The position numbers and the translations under genes are program-made. From Piper betle (Eukaryota; Streptophyta; Magnoliopsida; Piperales; Piperaceae), in contig JAURVB010003524.1 in assembly GCA_033002965.1 (NCBI GenBank), forward strand, positions 1 through 64,000: a DNA stretch of 64,000 bases, read 5' to 3'. Under the pieces are notes generated by a model that did no database searches, had not been told where the DNA came from, and saw nothing but the letters and a program-made list of their open reading frames with translations. This document shows, piece by piece, positions 41,876 through 54,830 of the stretch (position 1 is its first letter; every line of letters starts with the position of its first letter).

Positions 41876-44588
41876 TGTAAAACCCGGGCTGTCCGCTCGA
41901 GGGCTTTTATTGTCGATTAGGTTGTTACCTGAATTGGGTTAGTAGGATCCAACCTGTCTTGCTATAGTTCGTGTATGGTATAGTGTAAGCTACCCAACCT
42001 TAGCCTTCTTCAGTGCTCTGTATGCCTGTTTGGATGTTGCACGCCGACTTTTTCATGTTTGGTCGAGTCGACTCGTATATAGTTAGGTGTTAGGACCATG
42101 TACCTCATGTGTCTTTTGTGTACTTCTCGTATGTTTGATAACCCTTTCGGACCATCCTAACCCCTTTTTGAGACCAGCAGTGCAATTCTCGAGGTGGGCC
42201 CAATCTCTATAGGGTAAAAGCCCTAATTTTTTGGATTTTGGGCTAACCAGATCTATACATCTTTATCTAATCCAACCCATACCTCTTTAGGTATGCCACC
42301 CATACATATGGCATCACCAAGTTAACTCATACCTCCTTATCCAACCCATACCACTTTAGGTTTATCACCCATACCTATGATATCACCAAGCCAACCACCC
42401 TTTTTCTATAAAACCCACCCCTTCCCTCTTCACCTCAAACAACCTTCGTTGGTTTTTCGTCCTCCTTAGAGCACCAATCACCCTCCTCCATATTTCTAAC
42501 CTCCTAGGGTGGTAGGTTTTGAGGTTGGATGCCTCAAAAGAACTCCCTTTGGTCTTCCCTCATTAGTTTTAGGTTTGTACTGCCTCTATTGGTCGTTGTT
42601 TGATATTTATCTCTTGTATTTTTGTTTATGACATTTGAGCATGTATATATGCATGTTAGGAGCATTTTGAGTACTCATTTATCTTATTTAGTAATTTAAA
42701 TAAATATATATGATTTTTATAATGCACGTAGTTTACTGATAAGCATTATTTTGATATAAAAATCATATCTTGACACTCTAATGTTAAATTTTCACGATTA
42801 TTATTTTATTGCACTCATAACATGCATATCTATAACTTTTGTGTTGGGTATTTTACCTGAAATGACCTATACTGTGCATGTACGAGGGTAAAATGTAAGG
42901 AAATGAGACAACTTTCACTGTTATAGTGACATAAATGCCCTTTTCTCCAATTTTTACTCTTCGACGTTGTAGGATCTTTTTATGCACAACATTTCATATT
43001 TTCATGGTGATGTTAGGAGTTCTAGGTAAAATTTTAAGCTTATTCTAACCACTAAATAATTATGAATATCACCCATAAGTACGCATTGTATTTCCTGTGT
43101 TGTTTATGACTATGAGCATGATCTGTGATTGTTAATATATATTAAGCCATCAATTTTAAGCTAATAAAATATGGTAAAAATTTATGATGTTCGAACAAGT
43201 GTTTAGTGAAATATATAATGGTTAAAAATTATCTAGGTATGTTTTGTAGGTATTAACACGGACAATATAAAGATGTAAGGTGAAACCCTAGTTCTTTTAC
43301 TCCAGTTGTAAATTACCTTAAAATAGGTTAATGGTGATTTCAGTAAAATTTGGTCCAAACTTTAATCTATGTCTTAGTAGCACGGTGACCAATTTGGGAC
43401 CATTTAGGTGGGTTCCAAATTTTGTTTGTGAATTTCTACTTTGTTAGGGTCCAGAAGGCTCCAAAATAGTCCATCCAATGACCCACCTTGTAAAATCCCC
43501 TTAGGATCATTTACAAATTAAATTAGGCCTAAATCTTACCAGACTTCCATGTGTTAGCTAACTAACCCTGTTGGCCCAAGCCCATTTGAAGTTCTTTAGC
43601 CCATGAACAAACAATTATAAAATTGGTGCGCAGCCCAAGAACAATGTTCGAGAACCTTAGTGCCAAGATTATTGGGCCTTGTTCCCCTTGATTGGTCCAT
43701 GGATCAGCCATGATAGAATTTATCTATGAACCTTATAGTTTAAGGGCCAACCCATCCAAATTTCAGCCTATTTGGACATTGTTAGGTCTGTCTAAAAAAT
43801 TGTCTTGTAAGACCTTTTGATTAGAATCCTAGAATTGATTAAAGCCTACTAAGTGAACATGAAACCAAAACCTTAATTAAGTTTCCTATTAAGGTTTAAC
43901 ATTGCACTTTTGACCAAGTTAAGATAATTGAGTGTGTCAAATGTTGAGCTTGTGTAGAGGCTTTGCCTCATTTTGATTGCTGATGTGACTCGATTCTTAT
44001 TCGGTTCCATCTCTGTGCTAGGAATCATGGGTGAACTTATTGACTAGAATACGAAGCACTACTTATCTAGGTATGTAGGACTCTCCATTTGCTTCATCTC
44101 TACCTGACTTCCTATGTGTCAAGTTTAACCATATTTTAGACGTAAGATGACATTGGCGGTGTTTTATTTGATCCTTCTGATGTCGGGCTATTTAACTGTG
44201 TTTTTTATACAGGTTTAATAAAACTTCAAGGTTGAGACCCCTTAATAGTTTTCAAAAGATAAGATCCAAAAATTAAGTATTAAATCCTCTCCCAAGACTA
44301 TATGTATAAATATGAGGGTTTACAGCTTTTACCAGTAAGCATGTGTACGGGATGCATGGACCACACTAGTACTCCTTTAAACCTTGAGGTAGTGTGGAAT
44401 ATGAGAGTATTTCATAACATAACACATTTTCAAAATTTGTGGCACTAACCTAACCATTCCTTTTGCCACTCTAGTATTGTGGCGGGTGTAATATGGTGGA
44501 TGTGAAGGCATAAGTGTTGTATGTATAAATATTAATATAAGCCATTCTTGCACGCTGACACTCATTTAATATGTTTGCTTATAGTTAC
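41876..44588 (+). mobile_element. Ty3-type LTR, left part (TGTAAAACCC start)
   Basis: Starts TGTAAAACCC at the break in the Athila sequence. It has a promoter-like TATA sequence (CTATAAAACCC near 42,407) preceded by two 69-bp repeats (42,271 and 42,340, TCCAACCCATACC...ATCACCAAG). The right end TATGTTTGCTTATAGTTAC joins in sequence to CGCCCAGTGTGAG at 45,784 once the solo LTR is removed. The section 43,300-44,000 resembles 58,050-58,730. Confidence 0.6.
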
Positions 44589-45778
44589 TGTAACGACTCG
44601 CCTGTTCCAAGCCACAAGCCAAGTGCTACTATATGAAACTAAGTGCTCATAAATTAATTTTTCTATTAATTGTCAAGATTTTAAAAACTATGACATAAAA
44701 TATAATATAATAAATGCTAAGAATAATCCAAGCCCCATGAACCGAACCAAAATCCCATTGCCATGCAAATAATCTAGAGAAAAAAATAGTCCAATAATAG
44801 AGTTCTCTAGCTGTCCCAACTCTACCCATCCTTCAATGCTCATACATGCGGAGACAATTCTGCGTTAGTGATAAAAATACTAAGTCATAATTACAAGAAA
44901 AAATTAATATATTCCACAACATCATTAATTCGACTTTTAGTGATTATGAGCCTATACTGAGCTCTTAATATGCTAGGAGGGTGGCTGCCCATCCAGTTAC
45001 AATCCAATGTATGTGTCCACACGCTATGTGGCCCTTGACCTGTAATTACCGATATTTATAATTGACTCACCCTTTCGGTATCACAAATGCATAATGAGCC
45101 GTCTTGCGCCACTGCACCCTGTCAGGTAGGTGCTGCCCTGTGTCGAATTGAGCCAATTTTTTGACCCCAGTTGTGCTTGGTGCATGGTGGTCGAATGTGG
45201 CTCAGGCCGACCAATACTCCGACATAGGAATATATAACATTTTGAGTAATTATACGAACCTGAAATTTTGTTGAGGCACCCGCAACTACGATACGTGATC
45301 CTAATATGAATGAAACTTCTCTAAAGTCTTCCCTTTGTGAGCCAAATGTGCTCACATACTATCAAGTTGATGTTTTATTTAACAATCAACAAAATTCTCC
45401 TTTTATATAGAAGAATATTTGTAGAATTCAAGAAGTCACTACATTAAATTTTATTAATATGTGTGGAATTCAAGAAGTCACTACATTAAATTTATAGTAA
45501 AGAATGTAATCACACACAATTATATTAAACACCAATCATTTGTGTGATAATGAAAAGTCAAAAAAATTGACTATTGAATTAATGTGAATGAGTTTCAATC
45601 CCAAAAATTTAATAAATAAAACTTTTTAAAATCATTGTACCAGTACCCTAAAGGTTATAATTGATAATTTATGATATTGATTTTTAAGATTTAATTTAAT
45701 TAAATATTATTTACGGTTTATTCTAAGATTTATATAACCCTAAATAAAATAAACTAATTATTTTTTCAGGGTTTTACA
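44589..45778 (-). mobile_element. Solo LTR with 5-bp target site duplication
   Basis: 1190 bp with ends TGTAACGACTCG at the left and AGGGTTTTACA at the right; in sense (minus) it reads TGTAAAACCCTGAAAAAATA to CGAGTCGTTACA. It is flanked on both sides by GTTAC (44,584-44,588 and 45,779-45,783). Removing it restores a sequence that matches the opposite-strand relative near 55,225. No internal domain remains, so it is a product of LTR-LTR recombination. Confidence 0.88.
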
Positions 45779-46250
45779 GTTACCGCCCAGTGTGAGACAA
45801 TTCTGAAGTTTAGTAAGTTTTCGTGGGTAATAGAATTCCCATTTGTCAGCGTGCTATTTTACCGGTAGTTATTCAGATCGGTAATCAAATTTATTTGACT
45901 ACTTACGTGGTTTTTAATTAAATATAGGTGAGGTTCCTAGCATTGGCTGGCCTAGGTGCACGGATTAGGCCAACTCAGTGGATGGGGTGGCGGGGGCCTT
46001 GTGTTATGTTCTCTGTTTTAGGCTGTGTATTTTGTGGATGACTATATGATGGGCATGTGCCTTAACTATGACTATAGTATGATTCGGATGTATGCCATGA
46101 TGGTTGTGTTAAGCATGTTTTATCGTTATATTATATTAGTATTGCGGAACTGCAATATTTTGGGGGCAAGGCTAAACATCGTCTATAGAGTATATATGCC
46201 CCAAAGTCATGGAACATGATGAGGAGCTAACTTAGGTACACGAAACGTAT
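45779..46250 (+). mobile_element. Continuation of the interrupted Ty3-type LTR
   Basis: GTTACCGCCCAGTGTGAGAC through TAAGTTTTCGTGGGTAAT matches the reverse complement of 55,140-55,225. Matching is lost at about 45,950 and picked up again at about 49,340, so further DNA is inserted. Confidence 0.6.
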
Positions 46251-46299
46251 TTGGTTGTAGCTATTTGTGTGTTAGATAAATGTGGGTGGAGGTGCTTAC

Positions 46300-46857
46300 G
46301 GTTCACATCAATTGAAGACCCACACAAAGTCCGGGTATTAGAGTTTAATGCCCTGATACTTGATGATGGTGTGTAATTTCTTTAACGCTTTAATTATTGC
46401 TTGTGTCGGGTATGCGTAACAAGCAACCACTACCCTTGTTAAATACTTGCATCATCTTTATGTAACTAATAAGAAGACCAAAGCCAATCATTTGAACTAA
46501 GTATTATGAATATGATGTACGCAACAACATGCAACCTCAAAACTGTAGCGAGGGTGTGCTTCTTCTACAATTGGGTGTGATCATCACATTTTGAAACTCA
46601 CCGCTTATAGTCGTAGGGGATTTTCTGCCTCTGTTATGACTAGGGGTGTTTATATAGGATTCTTTAAGTTTAAGACCCACCTTTGTAGTACGAACTCTTC
46701 ACGCATTCTTTGAAAGCCAAACCTGATGTTCGTCTTAAGCCTCCATGGAGGGTTGGGATCCACTTTTGTAAAGTTTATATGTGATAGCCCAATGAGTAGC
46801 TTCCAAATTATAATATTACAATTCGGTCTGTCCCTTCCGGCTGAATTAGGGTGTTAC
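46300..46857 (+). mobile_element. LTR-type repeat ending GGGTGTTACA
   Basis: Same family as 16,920-17,515 (TCCGGGTATTAGAGTTTAAT, GAGGGTGTGCTTCTTCTACA, CTGTTATGACTAGGGGTG). The right end GGGTGTTACA is a typical LTR terminus, in either orientation. No target duplication found. Confidence 0.55.
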
Positions 46858-47582
46858 ATTATATCCTTTTTTGCTCTTTTTACTTGTGCACGTATATTTG
46901 AGTTAAAGCCTTTGTTATTTTGCCTTGCGATTTAGGTGTCCTTTACCCACAATATAATTTTCTTTCAAGTCTTTATTGGTTGTTATCATTTAGTATATGG
47001 ACTTATGCTTTTGAGGTGTTGGCTTATTTTTGTTAGAATAAATTATAGTTCTAGTTGGGGTAACAAATTGTGGTAAGTGTTGTGTTGTATGACAGAAGGC
47101 CAAACGATTATTGTTTCTGAACAAGAAAAAAAGTAAAAAAAATGGAGTTGAATAAATGAGATATTTAACTATATCTTGGATCATGTACTCATTTGTGTTG
47201 TTTAGTAACTCTCAAATAACATTCATTTGTGGTGAACAAATTTTGTATTGATCTGAAAAATGTTGTATCTGATAGATGGGGATGATCTATTTAGGCTTGA
47301 AAGATTGCTATTGTGAGAGAGAACATGTAACATCCAAATTTTTTGGCCTGATGGCAAACCGAAATGCGATGTCAGAAATTCGTATAACTATTCATTTAAC
47401 TACTAACATACAAATTTCACGGAAGTGGATTTCAAAAGCATAGGTCAAAACCATTCAACACTAATTAAAATCATACATACATACATAATCATATAATCAT
47501 ACATACTGTGTCAGAACACACAATGGCACCACGTGCAGCCAAGACAACTCAACGGAGCATACAACGTGCCATAAACATACAC

Positions 47583-47718
47583 ATGTATCAAAATCTAGTC
47601 GACAGTAATATACTCGCATCGTTCATAACATATACATGTACCAGAATCTAGTCGACGGTAACATGCCCGCATCATACATAACCATATATATGTACCGGAA
47701 TGTAGTCGACGGTAATGG
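47583..47718 (+). repeat. 53-54-bp tandem repeat, 2.6 copies
   Basis: ATGTA.CA.AATCTAGTCGAC.GTAA units start at 47,583, 47,636 and 47,690. They lie in a stretch starting TGTAACATCC (47,328) of unclear origin. Confidence 0.85.
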
Positions 47719-47719
47719 T

Positions 47720-49635
47720 CCTACTTGAGCCGTGTCTGTGTCTAGCTACCTGTCCCAGCAATGTTGCTTGGCTCGGCTGAGTCGACTCGGCTCAACTTTG
47801 TTAACTTGCTCGGGTTGACTTGGTTCACTATTTTCATCATTTTCAGCCTGTTTTTCAACCGTTTTCGGTAATTTGAGAACCCCTACATTAGTTTAGATGT
47901 ACATTTACATTATTTAGTATATTTGGATATTATAAGTATTTTTATTCATTTATTATTATTATTTATTTATTTTTATGTACATGTTTATAGTATATGATAA
48001 ATGTTTACATGATTGTTGTTATTATTAATGTTTTATTTACTTATTAATATTAGTCTTATTTATGTTTACTAAATTGTATATATTTATTTATTTATTTGTT
48101 CATTGTATGTATGTTATTATTTATTTGTATTTAATTATGTATTTCGTATGGGATAACTATGATATTATTATTATTCATGATTAACTAATATTAACTAATT
48201 ATTTATTTATTAATTTATCTAATGATTTGTATTTATTTATTTATTTATATGTATACTAACATGAGTATATGTGATATTTACTCGTGTTTAACATTGTACT
48301 TATATAATATAATGATATTATTATTTTATGATTAGAGTATTATTATTGTTATCTATTTATTATTTATCTTTTTATTCATGAGTGTATTTATTTATTTATT
48401 ATTTTTTTATTTATTATTTTTCTTTATTATGTCTCAATTTGCATGCTATATATTTAATTGTAGGTTTACTAAGTATTTACTTATTTATTAGGATGCATTG
48501 ATGATATAAGCACACATTATGAACATGCATCATATAGAGATGTCAGTATGTTACTTAATAGTGGGTTTCGATGTAGGTTTAAGAGCCCGAGCTCGCCTAG
48601 ATGAGATGTCAAGCTTGCAGCTTGAACCACAGGTCCGTTAGGACTCGTCACTTTTTATCGCTATATTCTATTGATGATTTGATTTGCTGATCACTAGATG
48701 TGTTAAGTGGTTATTTTATCTAACCCCACTTAACATGAGCTATTTAAACTTATCTTACTTCTGTGATTCATTACCCTTGAGGATGAGACCCCTCGAATCT
48801 GATTTCAAAAATAAGATCTACTGCAAGTTGCCTTCGGGCCTATTATATAAATCCCTTCTTAGACTTATATATGATTTTCTCGAGTCTTTCGGTGAAATGT
48901 GAGACAAGGGAAAACCAACAATCACACTTTGAGAGAGAGCATGCGTTAGTCAAAGCGGGCTCTGGATTTGGTGAGTGTCCGTTCCTTTCCTGAGGGATCT
49001 TGACAACTCTACCTTTGAGTTCCTCAAATCTGAAGAAGTGTGGAGGATTACAGGTACTGTAATGCAACACATGTTTAGACTTGTAGGTTCAAAGGGTACT
49101 GAAGGTGCATGCCTGAGAGTACTTGTCCTCTGTGCTTAGGGCTACGAGTGATACGAAAGATGTAGATGGGTGATGGAAAAGGGAAAAAAATTATGTTCCC
49201 GCACAAGGGTGTTTTTATAGTTGATGAGGCATGAGATGAGATAGAAAGGGGATGCTATTGCACAAGTCAACGACTCCTAATTAGCGCTATTTTGAGAGAT
49301 TTTATGAAGGAGTATATACATGTTTTTACTTAACAGGAGGGTCAACTGTCTTATTATAAATGTAGGTTTCATGATTTTGAGTTGACTTTGGTGGGATGGT
49401 AGATAAACGCTATACACACTTGAGATCAACGCAGTTATATTTTTTCATACTTTCATTTATATTTGATATGTTTTCACACATATTTAGTCATGTCTTCCAT
49501 TCTCTTGATGCCAAATGGGTTGTTTCGATTGTTCTTATTGATTGAGTCTTATATACTAGCTACTTTAGACATGACTTGACTCAATTGTGACATTTCTGAT
49601 CCAGTGCTTAGGTGAACCAAAATTGGAGTGTCACA
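47720..49635 (+). mobile_element. Ty3-type LTR, 3' portion ending GTGTCACA
   Basis: Ordered inverted matches to both 52.54-54.83 and 54.83-56.65 kb: the TTTATTTA-rich tract 47,880-48,500, the GAGGATGAGACCCCTCGA region (48,780), GAGCATGCGTTAGTCAAAGC (48,940), TCAAAGGGTACTGAAGGTGC (49,088), AGTTGACTTTGGTGGGATGG (49,380) and GCTTAGGTGAACCAAAATTG (49,605). The end is TCACA, followed by a primer-site-like sequence. Its true start is not resolved. Confidence 0.65.
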
Positions 49636-49638
49636 GTT

Positions 49639-49651
49639 TTGGTATGAGAGC
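49639..49651 (+). promoter_or_regulatory. Variant primer binding site
   Basis: TTGGTATGAGAGC, one base different from TTGGTATCAGAGC, 3 bp after the LTR end. No gag follows; Athila 3' sequence resumes within about 20-30 bp. Confidence 0.5.
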
Positions 49652-49664
49652 TTTGTTATCCAAA

Positions 49665-50052
49665 TATATCTTTTCCCCCCTTTAGCCTAGCCTTGCTACA
49701 ACCTATGAAAGATGATTCTAATTGGCATGTCACTTACATTAGTGGAGAGGGTTATTTAGATTTGCACCTGTGGAGATGCTAATTATCATTTCATCTATGA
49801 TTGTATAAACTGAGTCCATATTCTTGATTGAGAGATAAGTTTTGGGGGATTTTATTTTTACCATCCATGGGGCCTAATTCTGGTTTTACTTAATTTATCT
49901 TTTGTTTGCTTCGCTAGATTGTTTTTATTTGATTTTGAGGAGCTATGCAGTTGCACATGTGAGGATATTTTGTATTTGACTAGATGGATATTTGTTGTCA
50001 AGTTTTGTGTCTAAGTTTTGATCAGGACTAGAAAAAGTATAAGTTTGGGGGT
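49665..50052 (+). mobile_element. Athila-like 3' non-coding region, right part
   Basis: CCCTTTAGCCTAGCCTTGCT and a purine tract ending AAGTATAAGTTTGGGGGTTT just before the 3' LTR are typical of Athila-type elements; the latter is the likely polypurine tract. Confidence 0.6.
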
Positions 50053-50054
50053 TT

Positions 50055-50950
50055 GATAAACCTGTAAAAATGTTTCTATATATTTTATGCATGCTTTTGT
50101 CTTGTTTTGTGTAAGTTGTCATTATGTTTTAGGTTTTTTAGTTTTATTTTAGATTTCTTAATAAAAATATGGATTCAATGCACTCTTCTGCCAATTTGCA
50201 ATTTTTTACCATTAGTACATTTGATTGATTTTGTTGTTAATTATGAGCAAGGATGATGTTCAGGAAGAGTTAGAACAAAAATAGGAGCTAATTGAAAGTT
50301 AAGAAGAAAAGATTGAAGAAGATTAGCAGAGAATTCACTTAACCTCAATCTTGTTCTTTTGCATTTCAACATCTATAAAAAATGACTACAGAAATAACTT
50401 CAAGAGAAGAATCAACACCTGAGCATTTTAGTGAATTTTATTTTTTCCTTTTGTAATTTTATTTCAAAACTCAAGTGTTCTTGGTTGTTTTCATTATGGA
50501 GTAATTGAAAATTAAGTTCTAAAATCAACGAAACCCCTCTATTAAGTTGATCAATTTCTCAACTCTCTTTTCTATACTTTATTTTCAAGGGTTGGTTATT
50601 TTGTTTTAAGTTTCATGCTAAAATTGGACTGATCAACTAGTTTCAGTATCTTGAGACTTTAATTTGATATATCAACTAGTTTCAGTATCTTGAGACATTA
50701 ATTTGATATCGAGAGTGAGAGATTAGAGCTAATCATAAGCAAGGCATGACAAGACGGACTTCTTGGCTTGTTTGTGGTGAGATAGAAAGATACTCATTCA
50801 CTGCGTGCAACTGGATAGAAAATGAAATTAATTAATAGTTAGTCGGTTAATTATCAACGAGAGATAGAAAATGAAACTAACTAATAGAATCTATGTGAGA
50901 CTCGAAAGATAAGTGGGCCGTAGATTTATCTTAGGCTGTCAATAAGGAGT
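50055..50950 (+). mobile_element. 3' LTR of the Athila-like element
   Basis: Direct counterpart of 38,033-39,062. It carries its own 39-bp tandem duplication (ATCAACTAGTTTCAGTATCT at 50,632 and 50,671), single in the 5' LTR, and lacks the 200-bp duplication of the 5' LTR. Confidence 0.85.
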
Positions 50951-51358
50951 GAGGAAGGGGATCAATAAAGTAGATAGGGAAATTATTTCTAGGACTGAGC
51001 ATAAAAATATTGGATTTCCTACACTTAGATATTTACATAATCACTGCTTCTTCTCTTTTCTTTGCTTTCTCTAAAATATGATTGCATCCTATTGTGTCAT
51101 GGGAGCGACATCCTACTTTTTACATTTGCTATGATCTGATTGTATCCTATTGCGCATTGATATAAAATTAACATCAAAGAGCCCACCATTGCCAATCGAT
51201 GTTACCTCCCATCACCAATCACCATCCTCCACTAGTTTCTCCATCGACCATCCAATTATCTGCTACATGTGCTCACTATGGCCTACTTGCTAGATAGACC
51301 ATGTATAGGAGACTTGAAGGAAAGAACAATTGAAGATCTTTGATGTATTGTCATCATC

Positions 51359-51370
51359 AAAAAGGGAAAG
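51359..51370 (+). promoter_or_regulatory. Polypurine tract of the copia-like element
   Basis: GTCATCATCAAAAAGGGAAAG is the conserved end of the internal region of many plant copia elements, just before the 3' LTR. Confidence 0.6.
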
Positions 51371-51432
51371 ATTGAAGAACCTACTTTATTGAAGAAATAG
51401 TTTGAAGATGATAATCATCATAAAGGGTGGGT

Positions 51433-52130
51433 TGTTGTGTCCATGCTTTGATGATTACCATCCTAGAGATATGATTAAAGGACACATGGACATGGTGAAG
51501 ATGAGCCCTAAACATGTTTACATAATTCTTTCCCTTGTAATGAATTGCTTGGTGAGATGACCTGGGGGAGGGTGAATATAAATGAGTAAATGTCTAGGGA
51601 GAGTGTGCTTATATGTATGGGGAGATATGAAGCTTTAGAATATAGTCATCTCATGGGCTTAACATTATAATCAATTAATGAGATTCCATAACTCATTCTA
51701 GGATGTTAATCCCTTATTAGTGATAGGTTTCATAGTATATTCATTATGGCATAAACATATCATCTAGCATCATACATTGTTTTGGACAAACCTCTTGTGT
51801 AGGGTTGGTGAAATAAAGATGCATGGGCTACAAAGGATAAGCTTAAAGAATTGGAGTGTTGAAGGTCTATAAGATAAGATTAAGGAATGCTTTATTTGGG
51901 TTGACACCAGCTACTTAGAGAGTTCACAGTACATTTGAGTTGTCTCATGAAAAGATCTCGATAGAAGTATTGAACCTTGCTTTGATGAGATAACATTGTA
52001 AACTAAGTATAATTATTAAAGTCTATGCACCATCAAAAGAATCAAGATCATCAAGATTCTAAGTGAAGAAGAAATATCAAACAAAAAATGGCAGAAATCA
52101 AAGTTTGAGCATCAAATGAAGTATTGGTGC
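51433..52130 (+). mobile_element. 3' LTR of the copia-like element, truncated
   Basis: Starts TGTTGTGTCC. Region 51,655-52,130 matches 34,520-34,985 of the 5' LTR; homology stops at about 52,130, so most of the LTR (the TTCGGCT-rich part and the right third) is missing. Region 52,131-52,540 is unassigned. Confidence 0.7.
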
Positions 52131-52541
52131 TTGAGAGCAAAATGTGGCTAAAGATGGCAATTTTTCTAATTCCAGTGACATAGAATATCCCTAAAATACC
52201 ATTTTTGACCTTCTTTTTGTTATGATCTTGTTTCCATTTCTTGGGGTAGATGTTAGATAACTATCCCTAAAATACCAGCCTAAGTGGACATCTCTAAAGG
52301 TATGAACATTACCCCTAAGTGCAGACTATGCTCCCTATGATTTGCATCACTGTGGCAAGGTTTGACCTTAGGGATGTTAGTTGGATAGGTTAAAAGATCT
52401 GAAAAATGTGATAAAGTCATTTAATGTTCCCCAAAGTTGGCTAGGTTTGTAACTCAGCAAATTTTGATAAGTTGGACATCATTTAGGTAGTTAATAAAGT
52501 TGGCTAAGTAGAGTGGACAAGGACTACATTACTTGACCCTA

Positions 52542-54830
52542 TGTAACACCCCAATTCCGGTTCCTGCTCGAGAACTGAATCAGAATGTCACTGCTCCCGG
52601 TCGGGTCGGCAAACCTGAACCCAACTGTTGTGGATCTACTCTCGGCTTCTCAAGATGGAAGATGTCAATTGCTATGTATGGATGAATGCACAAAAATAAA
52701 CCTAACATGCTACTACATGGATGACATGTCAACCAATTCACATATCAAAATAATTCCGATGAAAATCGATAAAATTCCTAAAATAAGATGAACAAAGCCT
52801 TATCTAAATGTACAATTAAGGGCCACCCTGTCAAACCAATACATACAAACATATATATATATATATCAAACATTTTCATTCACACAAAATTCTAATCTGC
52901 TGCATAAGTTATTCTGAATCTTGGGTCTTGACCCATCTATGCTTTCTATTCACTTTCACGTCTAATTCTGGGACTTACTTGTTGTACATATTCAAAATCT
53001 AAACATATTTACTAAAACATATGTATTCAAATGTCACAATTAGAAATTCTGCTACTGAAGCAAATATCATATCACATCATATTATCATACCTTACATTAC
53101 ATCACATCATTCTCAATACAATGACAACATCAACAAAACATTAATATTCTATCGTCTGACATGTGTGTGTAAGATACATCACTGCTCCTTCGTCCAGGCT
53201 GACACATCCAACTCATGATTATTGCCTACATATATTATAAAAACACGTCAATAACGAGTGTTACTAGTCTAAAATATAACCAATATCAAACTGGCTATGT
53301 GAGCAAACTCTCATATGAAGAAAACATTCATATACGTCACCAGAACTCTCTGAAGGGCACCTACTGAGGAGCTACTGGGCTATAGACCCGGTAGCATCTC
53401 GAATTGACTTCTTTGTTGCTGCTAATTCCTCTCTCAGCATTTTCTCATTTCATTTTCTGGTCCCTTGAGACTACTAGTATTTCCTAAGCCCTCTCCTTCC
53501 TCCATAATTCTCCTGGCCTTGAGCATGAAGACCGAGTACTCTCAGGTAATCACCTTTAGTACCCTTTGAACAACAAGTCTGGACATGCGCTGTACTAAAC
53601 AGTACCCATAAACCTCCACATTTCCCTGGCTGTGAGGAACTCAAAACGGGAGTTGTCAGAATCCCTCGAGATTGAAAAACCCGCTCACTAATCTAGAGCC
53701 AGCTTTGACTGGCATGTGCACCCGCTCATGGTACGTACGAGTCGATTTTCCCATCTCTCGTCTCATTGAAAACTCGATAAAACTATATATAGGTTTGGGA
53801 AAGGATTTATATAATAGGCTTGAAGGCAACTTGTGGTGGATTTTGTTTTCATAAACATACTCGAGGGATCTCATCCTCGAGGGATACTAATTCAGAAAAC
53901 TGGTTGATTAAATGGCCCGGGTTAAGTGAGATCCGATAAAATGTCACTTAATTTGTCCTACAAGTAATAAAATAATACACAATAGGAGAGAGCGTAAAAT
54001 AAGAAACTAATCCTAAATGGACCTCGTAGAAGCTCTAATCATGTCCACACCCCTAGGCGGTGAGCTCCTACTCTGTACCTACACATCAAGATTAAATACT
54101 AACGCCCAATATAATATATGAATGCTACACTCCTCATCAATCCATGCAAGACAACATCTATTTAGATGCATTTAAATTCAAACTCTAATTCACTATTATC
54201 ATCCATTAACATGCTTTTAAATTTAAACCAACACCTATTTACAATCACACCATTTGCATCACAATACAATCACAAATCAAATAAAATTGGATAAAATTCT
54301 ATACATAATTGTTAGTCATGCGGCAACGGCGACAAGGTTATGGCCGGCTCGAGTGAGGATCGTGAGGGAGAGGGAAGGGAGAAAAATAAGAAGGGAGTTG
54401 GGTGAGGAGGATGGTGGCGGTTGGATGGTGATGGCGTCGGAGGTTTGGAATAAATAGGTGTCGGTGAGGAAAACGAGTGGTCAGGAAGAAGGTCAAGAGT
54501 CATCTCGTAGGGTGTCGGAGGAAGAAAACAAGTGGTCGGGAGAAAAATGAGTGGTCATCTTGTAATTAAAACTTCTCAACTTTGACTCGAGTAAAATAAT
54601 ACTAACTCATAATAATTCTAAAAAAAATCCAGAAAAATAGGAAAAAATCCCTTAAAATATAATACACACCACAACATTACAATGCCATGCTTTATAAATA
54701 ATAACCCACCCAAACTACCTGTAACATGCCCTAATGCATTATTTGGCCTAAAAATAATTCTATGATTTAATTAAAATAAATAAAGAAAATCTAGGGTACT
54801 CTTATATATTTTGATAACTCATTCTACAAT
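52542..54830 (-). mobile_element. Ty3-type LTR in reverse orientation (copy L2)
   Basis: Left end TGTAACACCCCAATTCCGGT is the LTR 3' end in minus sense. Inverted similarity to 47.9-49.6 kb includes CAGTACCCATAAACC (53,600), CTCGAGGGATCTCATCC (53,860) and TTAAGTGAGATCCGAT. Direct similarity to the next LTR includes CCTACATATATTATA and GAGTGTTACT (53,225). A GC-richer part lies at 54,310-54,540. Confidence 0.6.

Noticed and set aside
46025..46219. 64-residue Met/Tyr-rich frame as a membrane protein
   Set aside because: It lies in LTR-derived DNA, with residues dictated by AT-rich sequence.
47583..47718. CRISPR-like array of 53-bp repeats
   Set aside because: Units are contiguous and imperfect with no unique spacers, and the genome is a plant; this is an ordinary tandem repeat.
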